23,496 nucleotides of DNA from Castellaniella daejeonensis (lineage in GTDB: Bacteria > Pseudomonadota > Gammaproteobacteria > Burkholderiales > Burkholderiaceae_B). The DNA lies in assembly GCF_039523555.1 (NCBI RefSeq), contig NZ_BAAAFN010000019.1:1-23496 (forward strand). The letters are read 5' to 3'. A program made the translations under genes and the position numbers. Every line of letters starts with the position of its first letter. The first letter of the stretch is position 1. The notes beneath the pieces are model-generated. The model was not told where the DNA came from, did not search any database, and saw only the letters and a list, made by a program, of their open reading frames with translations. Positions 4,624-11,380 of the stretch are shown here, one piece after another.

Positions 4624-6405
4624 TTACCAGCCGTCGTACAGCAGCGAATAGTTGGCATTGAAACGCACACCCTTGTGATCGCTATTGGTTGCAGGATCCC
4701 CGATGGGCTTGGCGACATTCACATCGACGATATAGTGCCGGTTGTCCGTGGTACGGGTGCCCAGTGCGACGGACGATAGCCTGGGAGTGCTGGAAACCAG
4801 CCGTTCGTTGGCATGGTTGTACCAGGCGCGCGCCTGATCGATTTTGATGTAGGGCTGGATGTCCGACACCCAAGCCCAGCCGGTCGTGAATCGGCGGTTC
4901 AATTCGACCGACAAGCCGTAGCCCTTGTCACCGGCCAGTTCGCCCTGTGGATAGCCCAGACCATAGCGCCAGGCGCCAAATGATGTCTGTTCTGTGGTGG
5001 GCAGGGCGTCGGCGGAATACTGGCCGAATCCCGACAAGGTGATGCCAAACCCCGCGGGCAATGCGAATGTCTGCTTGACGTCCAGGGTGTACCGGGTGAA
5101 GTCCAGCTTTTCTGGAAAGGCCAGGTCCGTGGGCTGACCGGATGGCGTGGCGTTCGTAGCGTAACGTTTGCTGGCGCCGGCGCTGTCCAGCCCATGGTAG
5201 ATATTCAGGCTGATGTCGCGGGACTGCTTTTCACTGGCATCGCGGTAGCGCAACCCGGCACGCAGAACCCGAAGATCGGTCCGCTGGTTCAGCCACAGAT
5301 TGTCGCTGTCGCGCCGGTATTCATCCAGGGATCGGGACGCATACACACCGCCTTCGACGGTCAGGGATCGTGTGTTGTCCAGCAGCAAAGGATAGCGCAG
5401 GCCAAGCCCCAGTCGTTCGTTGACGACTCGCCGCTTCAAGCCGACATCCTGCAGTTCGCCATCCTGGGGATGGGATTCGTAGTGATAGCCGTCGACGACC
5501 ATGTCCAGCCCATCATGGCCGATGGGGATGGTGATTTCGCCGGAGATATATTTGACGTCATGACTGCCGATGGGCACCGCACCGGTCAGTCGGACCTGTT
5601 CACCCAGGGGGGTGAGGCTGCCGGTGGTGATTCCCACCAAGGGTTGCAGCCCGGAACCCATGTCTGCCAACCCACCTTCGGCGCGCACGGCCTGGCGTTG
5701 CACGTGCAGGATCAGTGGTGTGGCGCCGCCCGCGAACTTGGGCAGGTCCATCTGCGGCTGAACACGGACGCCCGGAACCTGACGCATCAGGTTGAGCACG
5801 CGTTCCAGCTTGGCGCGTGTCAGCGGCTTGTCGCCCAGCAATGGTTTGGCCAAGGACTGCAGACGGTCCTGGGCGGGGCCTGCATTGCCCTGGAAATCGA
5901 CCCGGTCCACATAGCCTTCGACGATGGTGACCTGGACCAGCCCGTCGCGGAAGTCCTGGTTCTGCAACAGAGCGAAGGACAGCAGATAGCCTTGGTCCTG
6001 GTAGATCTTGGTGATCTTGGCGACTTCGCCCATGAGTTGGGAAACGGTCATGGATCTGCCGACCAGCGGTTCCAGCAGGGGAACGATCTGTGACAGAGGG
6101 ACGACGGTATTGCCGGCCACATTGAAATGTCGAGGAACGATGGTCTGCCCCAGACGGGCCTGAATGGCCTGCTGGCGCTGGGCCGCAGCATCGCCGCCTG
6201 GCTGCAGGGCCGGTGTGGGCTGCTGGCCGGTATGGCCGGGGGTGGGCAGAGACGGGATGCTGTCCAGGGGATTGCCCCGGACGGGGCCATCCGCCCATGC
6301 GGGGGGCAGGCCGATGCCCAGCGCCAGGCCGGTGAGGGTGATGTGTACAGCCAGGGAAGACAGGGACCATCTATGCGTCGGGGGAGTGTCGTGGCTGTCA
6401 TTCAT
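4624..6405 (-). CDS. Two-partner secretion outer-membrane transporter (TpsB, ShlB/FhaC/HecB family)
   Basis: This 593-residue protein is predicted to form an outer-membrane beta-barrel exporting a TpsA exoprotein. It has a signal peptide (LAVHITLTGLALGIGLPPAWA, probable cleavage after A38) and a Pro/Gln-rich linker with a predicted helix RQQAIQARLGQ. A POTRA_2 domain (about 92-167) begins FNVAGNTVVPLSQIVPLLEPLVG and includes KIYQDQGYLLSFALLQNQ and VQVTIVEGYVDRVDFQGN; a second POTRA-like stretch (LTRAKLERVLNLMRQVPGV) precedes the ~350-residue barrel. The C-terminus ends FNANYSLLYDGW with alternating residues and a terminal aromatic. The frame is open further upstream into the IS5 element, but ATG 6405 directly precedes the signal peptide. 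No Shine-Dalgarno is obvious. No TpsA gene is in the window. The IS ends 138 bp upstream of the start. Confidence 0.92.
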   Translation of the reverse strand: MNDSHDTPPTHRWSLSSLAVHITLTGLALGIGLPPAWADGPVRGNPLDSIPSLPTPGHTGQQPTPALQPGGDAAAQRQQAIQARLGQTIVPRHFNVAGNTVVPLSQIVPLLEPLVGRSMTVSQLMGEVAKITKIYQDQGYLLSFALLQNQDFRDGLVQVTIVEGYVDRVDFQGNAGPAQDRLQSLAKPLLGDKPLTRAKLERVLNLMRQVPGVRVQPQMDLPKFAGGATPLILHVQRQAVRAEGGLADMGSGLQPLVGITTGSLTPLGEQVRLTGAVPIGSHDVKYISGEITIPIGHDGLDMVVDGYHYESHPQDGELQDVGLKRRVVNERLGLGLRYPLLLDNTRSLTVEGGVYASRSLDEYRRDSDNLWLNQRTDLRVLRAGLRYRDASEKQSRDISLNIYHGLDSAGASKRYATNATPSGQPTDLAFPEKLDFTRYTLDVKQTFALPAGFGITLSGFGQYSADALPTTEQTSFGAWRYGLGYPQGELAGDKGYGLSVELNRRFTTGWAWVSDIQPYIKIDQARAWYNHANERLVSSTPRLSSVALGTRTTDNRHYIVDVNVAKPIGDPATNSDHKGVRFNANYSLLYDGW

Positions 6406-6481
6406 CAGCAATGTGTCCGATATCGTGTGTTTCTTCTGGGAAATAAATGAAAACCGCTCAATGACAGTCGTTCTTTTTCTA

Positions 6482-6507
6482 AGACATTCGCAAAAACAAC
6501 TATGTCT
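6482..6507. repeat. Short inverted repeat in the tpsB upstream region
   Basis: Arms AGACAT (6482-6487) and ATGTCT (6502-6507) lie 14 bp apart, about 80-100 bp upstream of the tpsB start in very AT-rich DNA (6406-6543). It could be an operator. No convincing -35/-10 pair was found for tpsB in this 138-bp stretch. Confidence 0.3.
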
Positions 6508-6543
6508 GAAAACTACAATAAATATTTGCGTATGTAGATAATA

Positions 6544-8178
6544 AGTCGTCCCTGAAGAATTCATCTCTACCACTTCAAGCCGGATTTCCGGCGATCCGAG
6601 GCCACGAATTCCGGCGGGGTAGCCCACCCCACAGGGATGGCTTCCGGATCCGTTGGCAGATCCAGGCCAAGAAATAAGGGACAAAAAAAGAGCGGATGCC
6701 CTTGCGGGCAATCATGCGCAGCAACCATTTCATATTGAAGCCCGCCGCGCACAGCACCGCATGGATGGCATCCCCGATCTTGCCCTTCAAATGACAGCGA
6801 TTCATGCCGTGATCGCTTTTCAGATGCCCGATGACCGGTTCGATCGCCTGGCGCCGTTTCAATAGTTGCTGCTCTTTGGGTGTGAGCCGTTTAAATTTGC
6901 CACGGTGTTTGAGCTGATAGTCCGGGATCTCGGCATCCACGCCCCGATAGCCCAGATCGGCATACACCACCTGAGGCTTGATGCCTGTGTCCTGCAACAA
7001 CGTGCTGGACTGCTCCAGGGCCTCGGCCAGTGTGTGGCCATCGTACGGGTTGTCGGGAAAGCTGCGTGCGCCCACGATGAGGTTGCTCTTCAAGGTCGTG
7101 ACGATACCGACCTTGACGCCAAATTCGTATGGGGTACGGGCCTTGCCTTTCGAGATGCACTCAACTTCAGGTGCATGCCAGCTGTAGATCTTGTCGCGCC
7201 CCTTGGTCGTCTTCTTGCGACGGCTCTGCTCGGCGATCCGGTGCGCCCTGGATAGCAGCGGGCTCAGGGCATCCTGGATGCTTTGCGCCAGCACCGTCTT
7301 GCTACGCTCGATGTCCCGTGCCAGGCGGCCCAGAATGGTGCGCTGACGTTTGATCGTCTTGCGCATGCGCCGGTATTGCTTGGCATGCGCGTAGCGCCCC
7401 GCCATGCGGGCCAGATCCTGACCTTCCTTGGCATAGGTCTGTTTGAGCAAGATCCCGTGACTCTTGGCTGCCTCAGTCAACTTCTGGCGGGCCACTTCCA
7501 ACAGGCGGCTATCGGTGGGGTGCGCGATGGCCTTCTGCTGCACCGTGCTATCGACGATGACGGTGGTGAGGGCACTGCGCTCGATCAACCCCAGTTCGAT
7601 GGCCACCATGATGGTTTGCACAAGCAATTCCTCAACGCCTTCCTCGCCCAACAGGCCACGAAAACGGCTGATGGCGCTGGGGTCACACGGCAGACGATCC
7701 TCGAAATATTCCTGGCCGGAAAAGTACTGCCAGACGGGTGTCTCGCTCCAGCGCTCACACACGCCTTCATCGCTTTCGTTGAAGGTGTGCTTCAGATATA
7801 GCAGTGAGATCATCAACCGCATCGGCAGGCGCGGGCGCCCTGCGTTTGACATCGAACCGCCCACGACCACCGCTGTTGGGCCAAACAAATCAATATCGGC
7901 AACTTTCTTTCCGGTGCGCACCTGGCGGGCAAAACGGTGGGCCACAGAGGCCTCCAGTTCCTGCCAGGGAATATGCGTGGCCAACACGGCAAGCGGCTTA
8001 CGCAGGTCAATCATCTGATCGAGGCGGCTGCGGAAAAAATCGTCGATTTGATTCATGGGTGCTGAGGTGTTTCTCCCAGAAAATCGTCCCAGAAGAGGAT
8101 AATCTGAAAGAAATGATGGCTTCAGAAGGCAATATCATCTCATGAAATCAAAGTCTTAGCTATATTTCAGGGACGACT
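6544..8178 (-). mobile_element. Complete IS5-family insertion sequence, 1635 bp
   Basis: The terminal inverted repeats AGTCGTCCCTGAA (6544-6556) and TTCAGGGACGACT (8166-8178) match perfectly over 13 bp. They are flanked by the direct repeat AATA (6540-6543 and 8179-8182), a 4-bp target duplication as expected for IS5-family elements. One transposase gene fills the element. It lies between tpsB and flp; the intact duplication and ORF suggest a fairly recent insertion. Confidence 0.9.
6575..8056 (-). CDS. IS5-family DDE transposase
   Basis: The 493-residue transposase has an N-terminal helical domain (MNQIDDFFRSRLDQMIDL; GRPRLPMRLMISLLYLKHTFNESDEGVCERW, the family's DUF772-like region). An RNase-H-like DDE core follows: first Asp in TVIVDSTVQQKAIAHPTD (about 168), second in VVYADLGYRGVDAE (about 370), and Glu in AIEPVIGHLKSDHGMNRCHLKG (about 415). 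A basic insertion (QYRRMRKTIKRQRTILGRL) lies between the first two. All three catalytic residues and the frame are intact, so it is probably functional. The stop lies 31 bp from the left IS end. Family assignment rests on motif context; the related IS1182 group, also about 1.6 kb, is the main alternative. Confidence 0.92.
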   Translation of the reverse strand: MNQIDDFFRSRLDQMIDLRKPLAVLATHIPWQELEASVAHRFARQVRTGKKVADIDLFGPTAVVVGGSMSNAGRPRLPMRLMISLLYLKHTFNESDEGVCERWSETPVWQYFSGQEYFEDRLPCDPSAISRFRGLLGEEGVEELLVQTIMVAIELGLIERSALTTVIVDSTVQQKAIAHPTDSRLLEVARQKLTEAAKSHGILLKQTYAKEGQDLARMAGRYAHAKQYRRMRKTIKRQRTILGRLARDIERSKTVLAQSIQDALSPLLSRAHRIAEQSRRKKTTKGRDKIYSWHAPEVECISKGKARTPYEFGVKVGIVTTLKSNLIVGARSFPDNPYDGHTLAEALEQSSTLLQDTGIKPQVVYADLGYRGVDAEIPDYQLKHRGKFKRLTPKEQQLLKRRQAIEPVIGHLKSDHGMNRCHLKGKIGDAIHAVLCAAGFNMKWLLRMIARKGIRSFFVPYFLAWICQRIRKPSLWGGLPRRNSWPRIAGNPA

Positions 8179-8195
8179 AATAAAACAAACTGTAT

Positions 8196-8224
8196 TTGAC
8201 AGCTTAGTCGGATGATTGCACAAT
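8196..8224 (+). promoter_or_regulatory. Candidate sigma70 promoter for flp (distal)
   Basis: TTGACA (8196-8201), a 17-bp spacer and CACAAT (8219-8224) form a good housekeeping promoter. It begins only 17 bp beyond the IS5 end. A start near 8231 would give a ~95-nt leader to flp. Confidence 0.55.
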
Positions 8225-8299
8225 TTTCTCGTATCTAGCAAATTTGGTTACCTTTCATCCACGTAGATAGTCATTAATTCCGTTTTTTACTTTTGGTTG

Positions 8300-8308
8300 T
8301 GATATAAC
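8300..8308 (+). promoter_or_regulatory. Candidate extended -10 promoter for flp (proximal)
   Basis: TGATATAAC fits an extended -10 element (TGnTATAAT with one mismatch). A start near 8315 would leave AGGAG just inside the transcript before ATG 8326. No matching -35 is seen, so this is weaker than the distal candidate. Confidence 0.35.
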
Positions 8309-8325
8309 CGTTTCAGGAGACGACG

Positions 8326-8529
8326 ATGAAACAACAACTGTTGTTATTTCTGAAAGAAGAGGATGGCGTGACGGCTATCGAATACGGCTTGATCGCCGGG
8401 CTGATTGCGGTGGCGCTGTTGGTGGCCTTGGGGCCTTTGGGAGACAGCCTAAAGACTTTATTCAACAATATAAAGGCCAAGGTCTTAGATGGTGCGGCTA
8501 CGGCAGCGGAATCTACTACTGGTTCATGA
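8326..8529 (+). CDS. flp: Flp-family type IVc major pilin
   Basis: This 67-residue prepilin is the structural subunit of the Tad/Flp pilus. It has a short leader MKQQLLLFLKEEDG, predicted cleavage after Gly14, then VTAIEYGLIAGLIAVALLVALG. Glu at +5 and Tyr at +6 are the Flp hallmark, and the hydrophobic helix forms the filament core. The short polar C-terminus ends ATAAESTTGS. AGGAG lies six bases before the ATG, a strong ribosome site consistent with high expression. It is the first gene of the Tad cluster and is followed by a hairpin overlapping its stop codon, which would lower expression of downstream genes relative to pilin. The AT-rich upstream region was cut by the IS5 element. Confidence 0.95.
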   Translation: MKQQLLLFLKEEDGVTAIEYGLIAGLIAVALLVALGPLGDSLKTLFNNIKAKVLDGAATAAESTTGS

Positions 8530-8553
8530 GGGGGGACGACCTCATGAGATTTT
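8524..8553 (+). terminator. Hairpin overlapping the flp stop codon, followed by a T-run
   Basis: TCATGAGG (8524-8531) pairs with CCTCATGA (8540-8547) across an 8-nt loop, followed by GATTTT. The flp TGA (8527-8529) lies in the left arm. It probably acts as a leaky terminator or stabilises the flp mRNA 3' end. Confidence 0.55.
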
Positions 8554-8562
8554 GAGGGTCGC

Positions 8563-8608
8563 TTGACATGATGGTGTGGCTGTTTATTTTTGAATATCAG
8601 CCACACCA
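8563..8608 (+). promoter_or_regulatory. Promoter candidate overlapped by a perfect 11-bp inverted repeat, upstream of tadV
   Basis: TTGACA (8563-8568), a 16-bp spacer and TATTTT (8585-8590) could drive tadV and the genes behind it. Arms TGGTGTGGCTG (8572-8582) and CAGCCACACCA (8598-8608) flank the -10, so the repeat could be an operator. With only a weak T-run after it, it could also be a second terminator after flp. Between 8609 and 8719 a small palindrome TGAAACCAGTTTCA (8638-8651) is the only other structure seen. Confidence 0.45.
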
Positions 8609-8719
8609 ACCGATTGATTTTCTTATTATTTGCGCTTTGAAACCAGTTTCAGCGACAGTTAATTAGATGTCTGTTCGTCGTCGCACGAATTTGAACAATA
8701 AACAGATGGGGCGGCATAC

Positions 8720-9280
8720 GTGGTTTTAGTGGGGGTTACAGGGTGGCTGCTGCTGTTCTGCGGCCTGAATGGAAGCATCATCCGGTCTGACCTGCGTCAG
8801 CGTCGGGTGCCCAATCGCCTGCTGGTGTGGGCGTTTGGACTGCAGGCCCTATGGTTGCTGGCGTGTGTCTGGTTGGGGCCCGCTGTTGCAACGGCTTTTC
8901 CGCGCATGCGCGGCGTCATGGTCACGCAATGGGGCCCCGCTCTGATCGGCGCAGTGATCGCCCTGATTCTGCTGTTTCCGCTCTGGCGGTTTCGCGCCAT
9001 GGGCGCTGGCGACGTGAAGTTCGCGACCTGTCTGGGTTTTTGTATCGGTCTGGCGGGCCTGGCCCCCGCGTTCCTGCTGGCCTGTCTGATGGCGGGGCTT
9101 CACGCCCTGGCGTATTACCTGTATCGCATGATCCCCGTGGATCTGCAGCGTTGCGGGATCCGTGCCGTACCGCGTTCGACGCCGTTTGCAGCGTATCTGG
9201 CGCTGGCGGCGCTGTTCGGGCTGGTCTGGCAGGCCCTGCAAGGCCAGCCGTGGCTGGCCGGGCTGATGGGAAGGGGCTGA
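8720..9280 (+). CDS. tadV: TadV/CpaA prepilin peptidase (A24A)
   Basis: This 186-residue polytopic inner-membrane aspartic protease is expected to remove the leaders of Flp and the TadE-like pseudopilins. Catalytic Asp 1 (D24) lies in IIRSDLRQRRVPNRLL and Asp 2 (D98) in the GxGD motif MGAGDVKFATCLGFCIG. Hydrophobic segments alternate with short loops throughout. It has the size and layout of Tad-specific peptidases and no methylase domain. The start is GTG 8720 with only a weak purine-rich site (GATGGGG) upstream; no upstream ATG fits the frame better. The stop is one base before the next ATG (9282), implying coupled translation. A second A24 peptidase of a different subtype lies at 1639-2352. 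Confidence 0.92.
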   Translation: MVLVGVTGWLLLFCGLNGSIIRSDLRQRRVPNRLLVWAFGLQALWLLACVWLGPAVATAFPRMRGVMVTQWGPALIGAVIALILLFPLWRFRAMGAGDVKFATCLGFCIGLAGLAPAFLLACLMAGLHALAYYLYRMIPVDLQRCGIRAVPRSTPFAAYLALAALFGLVWQALQGQPWLAGLMGRG

Positions 9281-9281
9281 C

Positions 9282-9845
9282 ATGATGCACCGCCACCGGT
9301 CCGGACTGCGATGGGGGGATGATCAATCGGGCGCCTACGCCGTCGAGTTCGCATTGGCCTTCGTCGTGTGCTTTCTGATCCTGTATGCCGTGCTGACCTA
9401 CGGCCTGATCTTCATGGCCCAGCATTCTTTGAACCAGGCGGCCAACTCAGGAGCTAGAATGTTGCTGGCCTGGGCGCCGGATGATGCAGACCGTGTGTGC
9501 AGAATTCAGGCGGCGGCCGACAAACAGCTTTCGTGGATCCGGTCCATGGCTGGCGATGGACCGGTTCGGGTCGCCGTGTGCCTGCCGGCCGACGGCGGTT
9601 CCGGCGGGGGGGCGGGGCTGTGTTCTGATGGCGGTGCTGCCGCTGCGCTGTGTCCTGCCAGTGTGCCGACGGTACCGCAGGCCCGCCAGGCCGAAGTCAT
9701 CGTGCGCTACGACTACAAAGACAGCCCGCTCTTGCCGGTGCTGGGGCTGGGTTCCTGGTTGTCGGTTCCCGTCCCCGCCGTGTTGCAGGCTCGTTCCGTC
9801 GTGGATATGGCGATTTCCTATCCCGGCGACCAGGGGGGGTCGTGA
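9282..9845 (+). CDS. tadE: TadE-like pseudopilin 1
   Basis: This 187-residue minor pseudopilin is thought to help initiate or prime Tad pilus assembly at the inner membrane. Its N-terminus reads ...DDQSG then AYAVEFALAFVVCFLILYAV: cleavage after Gly17 with Glu at +5, as in Flp, so it is a likely TadV substrate. The periplasmic part contains four Cys (about residues 68, 94, 108 and 118), which could form disulfides, and a Gly-rich stretch GGSGGGAGLCSDGG. The ribosome site GGAAGGGG overlaps the end of tadV. A second ATG at 9285 is possible. It is followed one base later by another TadE-like gene. Confidence 0.88.
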   Translation: MMHRHRSGLRWGDDQSGAYAVEFALAFVVCFLILYAVLTYGLIFMAQHSLNQAANSGARMLLAWAPDDADRVCRIQAAADKQLSWIRSMAGDGPVRVAVCLPADGGSGGGAGLCSDGGAAAALCPASVPTVPQARQAEVIVRYDYKDSPLLPVLGLGSWLSVPVPAVLQARSVVDMAISYPGDQGGS

Positions 9846-9846
9846 T

Positions 9847-10401
9847 ATGACGCAGCCCCGCCGTGTGCAGAACCAGTCGGGCATCGCCGCCATCGAACTC
9901 AGCTTGACGCTGATCGTTCTGTTCATGCTGATCTTTGCCGTGGTCAGCTACGGGGCGCTGTTCTGGGCGCAGCAGACCTTGACCCACGTCGCCGCCGACG
10001 CCGCACGCCACGGCTTGGCGCTCAGCTATGCCGCCCAGGCTGAAGACGACGCGGCGCCCGCCGCCTTGGAAGATCCGGTCAAAGAGTATGCCTGTGACGT
10101 CGCGAACCGCACGGCGGTATTGCAGGCGTTCTGGCCCGCGGCTACATCCAGTGCCTGCTCCATGTCCGGCTTTGCGCACGCTGAAGCAGGGGCGTGTCCG
10201 GCAGATATCCGGTCGGTCAAGCCGAATTCCCGGTGCCTGGTCGTGCAGCTGACGGTGTTGGTGGACGGTTGGCCCCTGCTGAACATGATGCGCCAGTTCG
10301 CCCGTCTACTGTCTGCAAACGCGGGGCGAGGCTGGATCCCCACCGAATTGACTGCGAAATCAGTCGTCATCATCTCACCCACACCGGGAGGCATGCCATG
10401 A
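9847..10401 (+). CDS. TadE/TadF-like pseudopilin 2
   Basis: This 184-residue protein has leader MTQPRRVQNQSG, predicted cleavage after Gly12, then IAAIELSLTLIVLFMLIFAVV with Glu at +5. The transmembrane helix is followed by a periplasmic domain with Cys in YACDVANR, SSACSMSG, GACPAD and SRCLVVQ, a pattern shared in kind with the preceding TadE-like protein. Tad loci commonly have two such pseudopilins (TadE and TadF), and this one may be the TadF counterpart. The frame is open upstream, but ATG 9847 directly follows the previous stop and precedes the prepilin leader. It overlaps cpaB by ATGA (10398-10401), indicating translational coupling. Confidence 0.87.
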   Translation: MTQPRRVQNQSGIAAIELSLTLIVLFMLIFAVVSYGALFWAQQTLTHVAADAARHGLALSYAAQAEDDAAPAALEDPVKEYACDVANRTAVLQAFWPAATSSACSMSGFAHAEAGACPADIRSVKPNSRCLVVQLTVLVDGWPLLNMMRQFARLLSANAGRGWIPTELTAKSVVIISPTPGGMP

Positions 10402-11348
10402 ACCCTTTGTTGAGATTCCTGGCGGTAGCGCTGGTGTTGGCGGCGGCAGGGCTGGCGGCATTGGCGTACTACCTGGCGCGCAATCCGGCGCCCACCCCGG
10501 CGCCACAGGTTGCACAGGTGAAACAGGAACCGGCGCCGGAACGGCCGATCGAGACCGTGCCGGTGGTGGTGGCTTCCCGCGACCTGAAGGCCGGCGACGT
10601 GCTGTCGGCTTCGTCCCTGAAGGTCGCCCAATGGCCGCAAGCCCCGGCGGATGCCTATGCAAGCGCCGGCCCACTGCTGGACAAGGTATTGCGATTCGAT
10701 CTTCATGAAGGCCAGCCGCTGAATTCCTTTCTGCTGGCCAAGGGCTTGTCCAGTTATCTGGATGCGGAACAGCGGGCGGTGGACATCCCCGTGGCCGCTG
10801 CGGCGGACTGGCGCTCCATCCGACCCGGCGATCTGGTGGATATCTTCTTTACGCTGAGCAAGGGCGGCGAGGTCGGCATCACGCAGTCCCGCTTGCTGAT
10901 GGCCCGGGTGCGGCTGCTGGCCTACGGGGCCAGGTCCCTGGACCGGCCTGTCGTGTCCGGCGACGAAGACAAGCAGGCCAAGGCGCCAACCAGCGCCATC
11001 GTGGCGGTGCCCCAGGAACAGGTCAATACGCTGCTGCTGGCATCGTCGAAAGGCGTGCTGCAGCTCGTGTTGCGGTCCGTGCAGGACGCCAGCGTGCCAG
11101 ACCAGGATCTGTTTCCGGATCGTGTGCCGGTCTTGTCGGCCCGTTCCGATCTGGGCGAAGAAGATCGCTTGCGCTTGCAGGATCCCGCCAATCTGGCATT
11201 CGCCGGAGAAAGCCTGGGCGATCTGGCGGGCGCAGCCCCTGTTGCAGCACCCGCGTCGCCGCTGGATCGTGGCCCGTCCGGCACCCGCAGATCTGGCGCC
11301 ACCGTGCAGGTGATCCGCGGCAATCTGTCCAGCACACAGCCCTACTAG
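10398..11348 (+). CDS. cpaB: CpaB/RcpC Flp pilus assembly protein (SAF domain)
   Basis: This 316-residue periplasmic protein is anchored by an N-terminal helix (LLRFLAVALVLAAAGLAALAYYLA, about 4-27). A Pro-rich spacer (PAPTPAPQVAQVKQEPAPERP) is followed by a SAF domain beginning VPVVVASRDLKAGDVLSASSLKVAQWP (about 53-80). An RcpC/CpaB-type domain follows with RAVDIPVAAAADWRSIRPGDLVDIFFTL and the later IVAVPQEQVNTLLLASSKGVLQLVLRS. CpaB/RcpC proteins associate with the RcpA secretin and are thought to help gate or align it. The C-terminal ~70 residues are low complexity and Ala/Pro-rich. The start is fixed by the ATGA overlap with the preceding pseudopilin gene. Confidence 0.92.
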   Translation: MNPLLRFLAVALVLAAAGLAALAYYLARNPAPTPAPQVAQVKQEPAPERPIETVPVVVASRDLKAGDVLSASSLKVAQWPQAPADAYASAGPLLDKVLRFDLHEGQPLNSFLLAKGLSSYLDAEQRAVDIPVAAAADWRSIRPGDLVDIFFTLSKGGEVGITQSRLLMARVRLLAYGARSLDRPVVSGDEDKQAKAPTSAIVAVPQEQVNTLLLASSKGVLQLVLRSVQDASVPDQDLFPDRVPVLSARSDLGEEDRLRLQDPANLAFAGESLGDLAGAAPVAAPASPLDRGPSGTRRSGATVQVIRGNLSSTQPY

Positions 11349-11380
11349 CCCGACGACCCGTCCGCACAAGGAAACACCAC

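Noticed and set aside
4610..4630. CTGGCACATTGTTTCTT on the plus strand as a second sigma54 promoter
   Set aside because: GG is followed after 10 bases by CT, not GC. It also lies at the 3' end of tpsB pointing into no plus-strand gene.
6406..6711. Upstream extension of tpsB into the IS5 element (open frame to 6711)
   Set aside because: The signal peptide follows ATG 6405 directly, and upstream residues are encoded by IS DNA that arrived later. The frame is open by chance.
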